Shown here: positions 25,576-32,873 of the stretch, one piece after another
Numbering within the stretch: the stretch's first letter is position 1
Layout: each line of letters opens with the position of its first letter
Assembly: GCA_023954375.1 (NCBI GenBank)
Contig: JAMLIC010000031.1
Location: 1 to 64,000, forward strand
Direction: 5' to 3'
Origin: Planctomycetota bacterium
GTDB lineage: Bacteria; Planctomycetota; J058
Length of the DNA stretch: 64,000 bases
Position numbers and translations under genes: made by a program
The notes under the pieces: generated by a model
The model's database searches: none
Told to the model about the DNA's origin: nothing
Seen by the model: the letters and a program-made list of their open reading frames with translations, nothing else

Positions 25576-26721
25576 ATGATGCCCAGCTCGAACCAGGGGG
25601 TCGGCGACAACCAGGGCTTCCCGGACGTGTGCAACACGCCCGTGGGCGCGGCCACGTCGCCGATCCCCTACCTCAACGACGGGACGAACGCGGCGGCCAT
25701 GCCCATGACGCCGACGATCATCTTGTCGATGATCCCCGGGCACAACCAGGCGGCCAAGCCGCTGATGACGAACGGCGACGAGGCCGGCTGCGCGCACAGC
25801 TCGTTCATCATGTCGGGCGGCAACAACCTCGGGAACGCCCGCATCCTGCTCAGCGGCGTGCCGGCCGAGACGCTCGCCAACCCGACGCAGGGCAACAACT
25901 ACAACTGCTCGACCGGCGCGAAGCTCGTCCCCAGCCTGACGAACGTGCTCATGGGCTGGGCGGCGCCGGACCCGGGAGAGCTCCTCGACGCGCCGTCCGG
26001 CGCCGGGCTGCTGCTCGAGGGCCGCCGGGTGCGGCACGTGCGCCGGGGCTCGCCGGCGGCGCGCGCCGGCGTCCGGGCCGACGATCACCTGCTGCGGGTC
26101 GAGCGGCGCGGCCGCGCCGCGCGCTGGCGCGTGCAGCGGCGGGGCCGCACGCTCGAGCTCGCCGGCCCGGCGGCGTGGGCGAAGGGGCCGGTGGCGGCGC
26201 GGCTCGACCGGGACGGCGTGGGCGTCCTCGTCGTGCGCCGCTGCTCCGTCGGCGCCGCGGCCGGCGCGTGGACCGCGGCCCGGGCGCTCGAGCGCGCCGG
26301 CGCGCGGGCGCTCGTCCTCGACCTCGCCGGGAACCCGGGCGGCCTGGTGAGCGCCGGCGCCGCGCTCGCGGGCCTGGCGCTCCCGGCCGGCGCCGAGGTG
26401 CTGGCCTGGGACGGCGCGGCGGCCGCGCCGGGGGCGCGCTGGCGGACCGTCGCCGACGGCCCCTTCGCGGGCCGGCCGGTCGTCGTGCGCGTCGACGAGG
26501 GCACGGCCTCGTCCGCCGAGGCCGCCGCCGCGGTCCTCCAGGCCCACGGGCGGCCGGTCGTCGGCGAGCGGACGGCGGGCAAGCTCGAGGCGACGGCCGG
26601 CGGCCACGCCGGCCCGCTGCGGGGCCCGGGGGGCGCGCGGCTGTCGGCGGTGACGCCCGTCACCGGCGCCTGCCGGCTGGCGGCCCGCCGGGCCCTCCGG
26701 CCCGAGGAGGCGCGAGGGTGA
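25576..26721 (+). CDS. PAAR-like (DUF4150) domain fused to PDZ and S41 serine protease: candidate T6SS effector
   Basis: The 381-aa protein begins with a DUF4150/PAAR-like domain at about residues 8-128 (GFPDVCNTPVG; PIPYLNDG; PGHNQAAKPLMTNGDEAGC; NNYNCSTGAKLVPSLTNVLMGW), which would sharpen the VgrG tip. Residues 135-200 resemble a PDZ domain (GLLLEGRRVRHVRRGSPAARAG). Residues about 205-365 match the S41/C-terminal-processing-protease core: ALVLDLAGNPGGLVSAG, the nucleophile motif DEGTASSAE (Ser312) and the Lys motif GERTAGK (Lys336). The 24-residue Ser-Lys spacing is as in S41 enzymes. With no signal peptide and the PAAR-like head, delivery by this T6SS into target cells is inferred. The next gene overlaps its stop and may encode the partner or immunity protein. 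Confidence 0.85.
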   Translation: MMPSSNQGVGDNQGFPDVCNTPVGAATSPIPYLNDGTNAAAMPMTPTIILSMIPGHNQAAKPLMTNGDEAGCAHSSFIMSGGNNLGNARILLSGVPAETLANPTQGNNYNCSTGAKLVPSLTNVLMGWAAPDPGELLDAPSGAGLLLEGRRVRHVRRGSPAARAGVRADDHLLRVERRGRAARWRVQRRGRTLELAGPAAWAKGPVAARLDRDGVGVLVVRRCSVGAAAGAWTAARALERAGARALVLDLAGNPGGLVSAGAALAGLALPAGAEVLAWDGAAAAPGARWRTVADGPFAGRPVVVRVDEGTASSAEAAAAVLQAHGRPVVGERTAGKLEATAGGHAGPLRGPGGARLSAVTPVTGACRLAARRALRPEEARG

Positions 26722-27488
26722 GCGACCTGCTGACGGGCGGCACGCCCTTCGACCGGCCCCAGGCGCCGTCGCCCGACGAGTGGCGCCTGGCCTGCGTCCC
26801 CCTCGGCGCCCTGCGCGGCGAGGGCGCCTGGTCGCCGCTCGGGGCCGGCGTCCTGTTCATCGACGCGCCGGTGCTGTGGCTCCTCACGGCGCGCAGCGTC
26901 CTCGAGGCGGCCGGCGGCGCCCCGGTGGCGGCGTGGGCCGCGACGACCGACGGGGCCGGGACGATGATCGACCTGACGACCGGCCGGCCCGGGACGCCGC
27001 TCGACTGGGTGCGGCATCCCGAGCGCGACCTGGCGGCGACCGTCTTCCCCGTGGGCGCCCGGCTCAAGCTCAAGGCCTTCGCCGAGGCGCAGACGCTGCC
27101 CGAGGAGCACCTCGCGCCGCTCGCGCGGGTGGCCGTCGGGGCGTTCGCCTTCGGCTTCGGCGCGACGACGCAGCGGCCGTCGCCGCTGGCGTTCGACGGC
27201 GCCGTCGCCGGCGTCGAGGCGCGGGCGATCCTCTCGAGCGCCGCGCTCCCCTCGCGGAGCGCCGGCGCCCCGCTCCTCGCCCAGCTCCCGCCCCAGTCGG
27301 GCGGCGGCGTGGCTTTGGCCGGGATCGCCACGCACGCCGTCGTCCTGCCGGAGCCGCCGACCTCGCCGCTGCCGCCCGTGCGCCTGACCGTCGCCGCGCC
27401 GATCGCCCTGGCGATCGCGCTCGTCCGCGGCGAGGCGGGCAAGGCCGCGCGCGCCGCGGCCGTGGCCGCCGGCAAGGGCGGCGCGTAG
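26718..27488 (+). CDS. Trypsin-fold-like protein with catalytic residues lost; possible effector partner
   Basis: The 256-aa product has the outline of a chymotrypsin-fold protease. GAGVLFIDAPVLWLLTARSVLEA corresponds to the His box (usually GTGF...LTAAHVV), but the His is replaced. ERDLAATVFPV matches the Asp box. SRSAGAPLLAQLP matches the nucleophile box (usually GNSGGPL), with the Ser position occupied by Ala. Two of three triad residues are therefore missing by this reading. There is no signal peptide or TM. The GTG start overlaps the S41 gene stop by 4 bases. A pseudoprotease acting as immunity protein, inhibitor or chaperone for the S41 effector is my inference; a second, inactive-looking cargo protein is the alternative. 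Confidence 0.65.
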   Translation: MSDLLTGGTPFDRPQAPSPDEWRLACVPLGALRGEGAWSPLGAGVLFIDAPVLWLLTARSVLEAAGGAPVAAWAATTDGAGTMIDLTTGRPGTPLDWVRHPERDLAATVFPVGARLKLKAFAEAQTLPEEHLAPLARVAVGAFAFGFGATTQRPSPLAFDGAVAGVEARAILSSAALPSRSAGAPLLAQLPPQSGGGVALAGIATHAVVLPEPPTSPLPPVRLTVAAPIALAIALVRGEAGKAARAAAVAAGKGGA

Positions 27489-27601
27489 CTCGTTCGGGAC
27501 CGCGCTGTCCGCTCCATGACCCCTCCGCGCCAGCGGTGGCCCGCGCACGAACGCGTCGTCGCCCTGCCCGGCGGCACGCCGGCTGCTCCGGTGGGCCCAC
27601 C

Positions 27602-28405
27602 GTGACGGCGCACGCGCTCCCGGGTCAGGACGACGAGGTCGAGCTGGAGCGCGGCCGTTCGGAGCTGCTCGCCCGGGTCGAGCGGGCCCTCGAGTGGCCC
27701 ATGCTCGTCCTGGGCCTCGCCTGGGTCGCCCTGATCGCCTTCGAGCTCGGGCGCGGGCTCGGCCCGTCGGAGCTGCTGCTCTTCCGGGCGATCTGGGGCG
27801 TGTTCATCGCCGAGTTCCTGCTGCGCCTCCTCCTGGCGCCGCGCCGGATCGACTACCTCCGCCGGCAGTGGCTCACGGGCCTCTCGCTCGTGATCCCGGC
27901 GATCCGCATCGGGCGCGCGTTCGTGCTCCTGCGCGCCCTGCGCTCGGTCCGGGTGACGCGCGCCGTGCGCCTCGCCCAGCTCCTCACGGCCACGAACCGG
28001 GGGACCCGGGCGCTCGGGCGCACCATGCAGCGCCGCGGGCTCAAGTACGTGCTCGCCGCCACGGCGCTCGTCACGCTCCTGGGCGCGGCCGGCATGCTCG
28101 CGTTCGAGTCCGAGGCGGCCGACGGCGCGTTCCACACCTACGGCGAGGCGCTCTGGTACACGGCCATGCTGATCACGACGATCGCCTCCGAGCGCTGGCC
28201 CCAGACCCTGGCCGGGCGGATCCTCTCCTTCCTGCTCTCGGTCTACGCCATGGCGGTGCTGGGCTACATCGCCGCGGCGCTCGCCTCGCACTTCGTCGGC
28301 CACGACGCCGAGGAGGGCGAGCGCCGCGAGCTGACGGCGCTCAACGCCCAGCTGGCCGCGCTCAGGGAGGAGGTCCGCGCCCTCTCGCGGGGCGGCCCGC
28401 CCTGA
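27602..28405 (+). CDS. Six-TM voltage-gated-like cation channel with altered filter
   Basis: This 267-aa ion-transport protein has an S1-S4 module (S4: RIGRAFVLLRALRSVRVTRAVR, many regularly spaced Arg) and an S5-pore-S6 unit. The pore reads LWYTAMLITTIASERWPQTLAGRI, where the usual TVGYGD filter is TIASERW, so ordinary K+ selectivity is doubtful. From memory a bacterial ion-transporter subfamily has GSxYWP at this place, so the change may be lineage-typical. A short C-terminal coiled coil (LTALNAQLAALREEVRAL) could tetramerise it. The start at 27602 (GTG) is tentative since no strong ribosome site is visible. Its stop coincides with the start of repeat copy 2. Confidence 0.85.
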   Translation: MTAHALPGQDDEVELERGRSELLARVERALEWPMLVLGLAWVALIAFELGRGLGPSELLLFRAIWGVFIAEFLLRLLLAPRRIDYLRRQWLTGLSLVIPAIRIGRAFVLLRALRSVRVTRAVRLAQLLTATNRGTRALGRTMQRRGLKYVLAATALVTLLGAAGMLAFESEAADGAFHTYGEALWYTAMLITTIASERWPQTLAGRILSFLLSVYAMAVLGYIAAALASHFVGHDAEEGERRELTALNAQLAALREEVRALSRGGPP

Positions 28406-28512
28406 GATGAGTGATGCGCTCGCGAGGGGGGCGCGATCGGCGTGAGTACCCGGGCCATGGCGCTCGGCCCGCTCCGCGCCTCCCCATCGCTCGCTTGGGC
28501 GGGTCGAGCACG
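28403..28512 (+). repeat. Dispersed structured repeat, copy 2
   Basis: Begins TGAGATGAGTGATGCGCTCG exactly at the channel stop codon and ends GGCGGGTCGAGCACG. GGCGCG (28430-28435) pairs with CGCGCC (28475-28480), followed by GGGG/CCCC across a bulged T. The inner stem is GGGCC/GGCCC around 28452-28470. Confidence 0.85.
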
Positions 28513-28550
28513 TCCAGCGGGCGGCCAGGGAGCTCTCGAGCTCAGGCCTG

Positions 28551-28650
28551 GATGAGTGATGCGCTCGCGAGGGGGGCGCGATCGGCGTGAGGACCCGGAC
28601 TGGCACGATCTGGCCCGTTCCGCGCTTCCCATCGCTCGCCTTGGCGGATC
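28551..28650 (+). repeat. Dispersed structured repeat, copy 3
   Basis: A second tandem copy only 38 bp after copy 2, starting GATGAGTGATGCGCTCGCG and running to the stop codon of the minus-strand dioxygenase gene. GGCGCG pairs with CGCGCT (one G-U). It is preceded by CTCGAGCTCAGGCCTG, the same flank seen beside copy 1. Confidence 0.85.
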
Positions 28651-28651
28651 G

Positions 28652-29599
28652 TCAAGCCGCGGCGGACGGCGACGCCCCATCGTCGTCGCCGGGCCGGTAG
28701 ACCAGCACGCCGCGCCCGCCGCCGGCGTCGAGGCGGGCGACGACCTCCTCGGGCACCGGGGCGTCGTCGAGCACCCGGCGGAAGTCGCGGAGCGACGTGC
28801 CGCGGGGCGCCGAGTCGACGTTCGGCGCGCCGCGCCCGGCGAGGAGGTCGGCCAGGTCGACGGTGCGGACGTCGATGCTGTAGCGCGTGCGACCCGTCGT
28901 GTTGGGGACGGTCGAGTGCAGCTGGGCGCCCGAGAAGAGCACGACGCCGCCCGGCGGGACCACCGGCCGGAGCGCCGGCTCGAGCACCGGCGCCTCGAGC
29001 GGCCGCGGCTGCTTGCGCGTGTCGGTCCGCACGTGCTGCGCGGCCTGCGCCCGCCCGACCGCGTTCCACTCGTAGTAGTCGAACTCGCGCGAGTCGTTCG
29101 CCACCGGATGGCCCCAGTGGTGCGGGTGGAAGGCGACGGCGCTCGCCTCGTCCATCTCCCACAGCGGCAGCCACCAGTTGAGCTGCGTCAGCGGCGCCGA
29201 GTACCACGTGTCGCGGTGGGGGTGGTGCGCGTAGCCCACCCCCGACGTGAGGTAGCCGTCGCTCGTGACCATGCGCAGGCGCGGCACGTCGAGGTAGGTC
29301 GTGGCGGGGTCGAGCCCGCGCTCGTCGACCACGGCCCGCAGGAGCGCGCGGGTGCGCGGGTGGTGGATGAACCTGGGCTTCAGCGGCGCGCACACGGCGA
29401 CGAACCGCTCGACGGAGAGGTGGCGCTGCGCGGTCAGCGGGTCGAGCGGCGCGAAGGCCTCCTCGATCATGTGCCGCGCCCAGGCGCAGAGCGCCTCGGT
29501 GGCGGGCGTCGGGGAGAGGAGCACGAGCGCCCCGCCGTAGAGCCGGCGGCGGAGCTCCTCGTGCGGGAGCCGCGGGTCGAGGTGGACGGCGACGCTCAC
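28652..29599 (-). CDS. Phytanoyl-CoA-hydroxylase-like Fe(II)/2-oxoglutarate dioxygenase
   Basis: This 315-aa protein fits the non-heme Fe(II)/2OG dioxygenase fold. YAHHPHRDTW carries the HxD iron ligands and LHSTVPNTTGRTRYSIDVR the distal His and the 2-oxoglutarate-binding Arg. The N-terminus (HEELRRRLYGGALVLLSPTPATEALC) resembles the PhyH family. The substrate is unknown; its place just after an epimerase and two glycosyltransferases suggests modification of a sugar or lipid of the surface polysaccharide, but this is context only. It is bounded on both sides by dispersed repeats (copies 3 and 4), so it could have been transposed or shuffled as a unit. Confidence 0.8.
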   Translation of the reverse strand: MSVAVHLDPRLPHEELRRRLYGGALVLLSPTPATEALCAWARHMIEEAFAPLDPLTAQRHLSVERFVAVCAPLKPRFIHHPRTRALLRAVVDERGLDPATTYLDVPRLRMVTSDGYLTSGVGYAHHPHRDTWYSAPLTQLNWWLPLWEMDEASAVAFHPHHWGHPVANDSREFDYYEWNAVGRAQAAQHVRTDTRKQPRPLEAPVLEPALRPVVPPGGVVLFSGAQLHSTVPNTTGRTRYSIDVRTVDLADLLAGRGAPNVDSAPRGTSLRDFRRVLDDAPVPEEVVARLDAGGGRGVLVYRPGDDDGASPSAAA

Positions 29600-29660
29600 G
29601 GGGGACCTCGCCAGGGCATGAGGAGCGCGAGCAGGGACCTCGTCATGACGACCTCCTGGG

Positions 29661-29747
29661 GATGCGCTCGCGAGGGGCGGGCGAACGGAGAGTGTCCCGG
29701 ACCGGCACGATCCGGTCCGCTCCGCCCGTCCCCATCGCTCGCTTGGG
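29661..29747 (+). repeat. Dispersed structured repeat, copy 4
   Basis: Lies between the dioxygenase and epimerase genes. CGGGCG pairs with CGCCCG, then GGGG/CCCC across the bulged T; the inner stem is the best of all copies, GGACCGG/CCGGTCC with a CACGAT loop (29699-29718). Confidence 0.85.
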
Positions 29748-29776
29748 GCGCCCCCACCACGCGCCCGGGGCAGTGA

Positions 29777-30721
29777 TCACGGCGTCAGCTCGCGCCGCAT
29801 CCAGGCGACCGTGCGGCGCACCCCCTCCGCCAGCGGCACGCGGGGCGCGAAGCCGAGCGCGACCCGGGCGCGCGTCAGGTCGGCCAGGGTGAGCGTCATG
29901 TCGCCCTGCGCCGCCGGCCCGGGCCGCAGCGGCACCGGGGCGCCGGCGGCGGCCTCGACCTCGGCGATCAGCGCGCGCAGGGTGTGGACCTCGCCGCCGC
30001 CCAGGTTGAGGACGTCGTGGCCGCCGGCGACGCGGTCGACGGCGCGGACGACGCCCGCGACGATGTCGTCCACGTAGGTGAAGTCGCGCAGGACGGCGCC
30101 GTCGCCGTGGAGCGGCGCGGGCTCGCCCGTGAGGGCGGCGCGCACGAACCGCCCCACGGCCATGTCCGGGCGCCCGCGCGGGCCGTAGACGGTGAAGAAG
30201 CGCAGGGCGGTCGACCCGATGCCGAAGAGCTGCGCGTAGGTCGCGCACAGGTGCTCGGCCGCGCGCTTCGAGGCGGCGTAGGGGGAGAGCGGCCGCGAGG
30301 CCGGCTGGTCCTCGTGGAACGGCGGGCGCGCGTCGCCCCCGTAGACGCTCGACGAGGACGCGCTGACCAGCGGCCGCGGCGCGCGCCTGAGCGCCTCGAG
30401 CAGCACGAGGAGCCCCCGCACGTTGATGTCGAACGTCGTCGCCGGGTCGTCGAGCGAGGCGCGCACGCCGGGGCGCGCCGCGAGGTGCACGACGCGGTCG
30501 ACGCCGTCGAGCGCGCGCGCGACGGCACCCGGATCGCGGACGTCGCCCTCGATCACCCGGGCGCCACGCACCTCGAGCGCCGCCGCCGTGCGGCGCTTCA
30601 CGGCCGTGTCGTAGTAGGGGTCGAAGGCGTCGAGCACGACGACGGCGTCGCCGCGGCGCAGGAGCGCCTCGACCACGTGCGACCCGATGAACCCGGCCCC
30701 GCCGGTGACGAGGACCCTCAC
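29777..30721 (-). CDS. NAD-dependent sugar epimerase, UDP-glucuronate 4-epimerase-like
   Basis: This 314-aa SDR-family nucleotide-sugar epimerase has the Rossmann glycine motif TGGAGFIGSH at residues 7-16, the Ser/Tyr/Lys catalytic set (SASSSSVYG and YAASK) and RFFTVYGPRGRPDMA, which is typical of UDP-glucuronate epimerases. FDPYYDTAVKR near residue 40 also fits that group. It would supply UDP-galacturonate or a related sugar for surface polysaccharide. The GTG at 30721 has GGGAG about 7 nt upstream. It is followed by repeat copy 4 and preceded by two glycosyltransferases on the same strand. Confidence 0.88.
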   Translation of the reverse strand: MRVLVTGGAGFIGSHVVEALLRRGDAVVVLDAFDPYYDTAVKRRTAAALEVRGARVIEGDVRDPGAVARALDGVDRVVHLAARPGVRASLDDPATTFDINVRGLLVLLEALRRAPRPLVSASSSSVYGGDARPPFHEDQPASRPLSPYAASKRAAEHLCATYAQLFGIGSTALRFFTVYGPRGRPDMAVGRFVRAALTGEPAPLHGDGAVLRDFTYVDDIVAGVVRAVDRVAGGHDVLNLGGGEVHTLRALIAEVEAAAGAPVPLRPGPAAQGDMTLTLADLTRARVALGFAPRVPLAEGVRRTVAWMRRELTP

Positions 30722-30752
30722 ACACCGCTCCCGTCCCCCGCTGGCCGGGCCG

Positions 30753-31667
30753 TCAGGCGGCCCGCCGCCGGACCAGGCGCCCGAGCGCCTCGCCGCCGAA
30801 GCGCGGCAGCGTGCCGCGGGGGGCGTGGCGCAGGGTCGTCTCCAGGGCGAGCCAGGCGGCCTGGAGCCGCCGCTCGCGCAGATGCACGACGACCTCCCAG
30901 GGGAGGGCCGCGCCGAACAGCCCGCGCCAGTGCGCGCGCGCCTCCGCCCACGCCCGCCGCTCGTCGTCGTCGCGGAGCAGCGCCGCGCGGTCGTCCAGGA
31001 TCGCGAGCACGGCCTCGAGGCACGCCGCCGGGCCGCGCTGGTGGCGGACGTTGTCGCCGTGGCTGCGGTAATCCGAGACGACGGCGTCGTGGGCGCGCAC
31101 GCCGTGGCGGCGGGCGAGGCGCGTCCACAGGTCGTAGTCCTGCGCGATCCCCCGGCCGGGGTCGAAGGCGCCCACGTCCAGGACGGCCTGGCGGCGCGAG
31201 AGCGCGGCCGCCGGGTGGACGGGGTAGCGGCCGCGGAGCACGTCGGTGAACCCGCGGCACTCGACCGGGTCCGAGACGCCCGTGGGCGCGCCCGCCGCGT
31301 CGACGAGCCGCGCCCGGCCGAAGACCATGCCGACCTCGGGGCGGCCCCCGAGGGCGCCCAGGCCGTCCTGCACGGCGTCCGGGAGGAGCCGGTCGTCGTC
31401 ATCGAGGAACACGACCAGCTCGCCGCGCGCCTCGGCGAGGGCCCGGTTCCGGGCGCGCGAGATCCCGGTGCGCTCCCCCTGGAAGAGCACCCGCACGCCC
31501 GGGAACGCGGCCGCCCGCGCGGCGCTGTCGTCCGTGGCGCCGTCGTCGACCACGATCACCTCGGGCGTCGCGATGCCACGCTGACCGAGGGCGCTCTCGA
31601 TCGCCTCGCCGATGAAGTGCGCGCGACCGCAGGTCGGAATGATCACCGTGACCAGCGGGGTGGGCAT
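30753..31667 (-). CDS. Family 2 glycosyltransferase, copy A
   Basis: This 304-aa GT-A fold glycosyltransferase starts with PLVTVIIPTCGRAHFIGEAI, has the nucleotide-sugar-binding VIVVDDGATDDS, and the metal-binding acidic cluster VVFLDDDDRLL. The acceptor-side motif AQDYDLWTRLARR is also present. No TM segment is visible. It probably adds a sugar to a surface polysaccharide repeat unit in the cytoplasm. It is paralogous to the next gene upstream (31721-32581), with a 53-bp gap, which suggests tandem duplication. Confidence 0.9.
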   Translation of the reverse strand: MPTPLVTVIIPTCGRAHFIGEAIESALGQRGIATPEVIVVDDGATDDSAARAAAFPGVRVLFQGERTGISRARNRALAEARGELVVFLDDDDRLLPDAVQDGLGALGGRPEVGMVFGRARLVDAAGAPTGVSDPVECRGFTDVLRGRYPVHPAAALSRRQAVLDVGAFDPGRGIAQDYDLWTRLARRHGVRAHDAVVSDYRSHGDNVRHQRGPAACLEAVLAILDDRAALLRDDDERRAWAEARAHWRGLFGAALPWEVVVHLRERRLQAAWLALETTLRHAPRGTLPRFGGEALGRLVRRRAA

Positions 31668-31720
31668 GGACTCCGTCCTTCTCGTGGTGACAAAGCGAGC
31701 GTCGTTCCCCCTTCGGGACG

Positions 31721-32581
31721 TCAAGCAGGCGACGCGGCCAGGGCGCAGCCGAGCCAGGCCAGCGCCGCGACGGCGGCGCGGCGGCCCTGGGCGCGCCGGA
31801 GCGAATGACGGAGCTCCGCCCTGATCGCGGGCGAGAACACGCGGGCCCAGTGGGCGCGCCCCTCGGCGCAGGCGGCGACCACGGCCGGGTCGCCGCTCGC
31901 CGCGTGGGCGGCGAGCAGGTCGAGCGTCGCGCGGAGCGTCCGCGCCGCGTGGTTCGAGACGTTGCCGTCGTGGCGGCGGTACTCCACGGCGACCTCGTCG
32001 TGCCAGCGCCCGGGGGCGCGGCGGGCGACCTCGAGGTAGAGCGCATAGTCGTCGGCCGGCGCGTGCTTCGGGTCGAAGCCCCCCGCCTCGCGGACGAGCG
32101 CGCGCGAGAAGAGCGACCGGCCGGGCGGCCCGCCGCAGCGCGCGCGGCCGCGGAGCATGGAGAGGCGGTCGAGCGGCCCGCCGGTCGACGCCTCCTCCCC
32201 TCGCGGGCGCCCCTCGACGTCGATCCGCCGGAGCCGGCCCACGGCCCAGCCGGCGCCGGGAGCGGCGCGGAGCGCGTCGAGGCCCGCCTCGACCGCGCGG
32301 GGCAGCAGGCGGTCGTCCTGGTCGAGGAAGACGACCCACTCGCCGCGCGCCACCTCGAGCCCGTGGCTGCGCGCCACCGCGACGCCGGCGTTGCGCTGGG
32401 CGACCACGCGCGCGCCGAGGGCGCGCGCCACGTCGGCCCCGCCGTCGGTCGAGCCGTCGTCCACGACGACGACCTCGATCGCCGCGTGGGTCTGCCCGAG
32501 CGCGCTCTCCAGCGCCTCCGCGAGCCAGCGACGACCGTTGAACAGCGGGACCACGACCGAGACCAGCGGCGCCTTCGTCAT
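31721..32581 (-). CDS. Family 2 glycosyltransferase, copy B
   Basis: This 286-aa protein has the same GT2 layout as copy A: PLVSVVVPLFNGRRWLAEAL, VVVVDDGSTDGG, VVFLDQDDRLL and PADDYALYLEVARR. The last portion is helical and Ala/Arg-rich. The ATG at 32581 begins a unit that reads GT2 - GT2 - epimerase - dioxygenase. The 292-bp gap to the divergent flippase gene (32582-32873) must hold promoters for both; it is extremely GC-rich and I cannot assign them. Confidence 0.9.
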   Translation of the reverse strand: MTKAPLVSVVVPLFNGRRWLAEALESALGQTHAAIEVVVVDDGSTDGGADVARALGARVVAQRNAGVAVARSHGLEVARGEWVVFLDQDDRLLPRAVEAGLDALRAAPGAGWAVGRLRRIDVEGRPRGEEASTGGPLDRLSMLRGRARCGGPPGRSLFSRALVREAGGFDPKHAPADDYALYLEVARRAPGRWHDEVAVEYRRHDGNVSNHAARTLRATLDLLAAHAASGDPAVVAACAEGRAHWARVFSPAIRAELRHSLRRAQGRRAAVAALAWLGCALAASPA

Positions 32582-32873
32582 GCGGGGCGCGCAGCGCACG
32601 TCGCGGGCCCGCACGGAGACGGACCCGCCGTCGCCCTGGTGCGTTGGCGCGGGCCGAGGAGTTTCCCGCGCGGGCCGGGCCGCGTCAGGCCTGCCTGCCG
32701 GCTCGAAGCGCCGCCGGCGCGGGCCCGGAGGGAGACTCACCGCGCGCGCCGCGCACGGGTCGGCCGGTTGCTGCGCCTCCACGCGTCGCGAGACGGTGAC
32801 GGCGCCCGCGCGAGACACACCCCGGCGCGCCGCGCGCCGGTCGCGGCGCGCGTCGGAGGACGAGAGGGACGCG

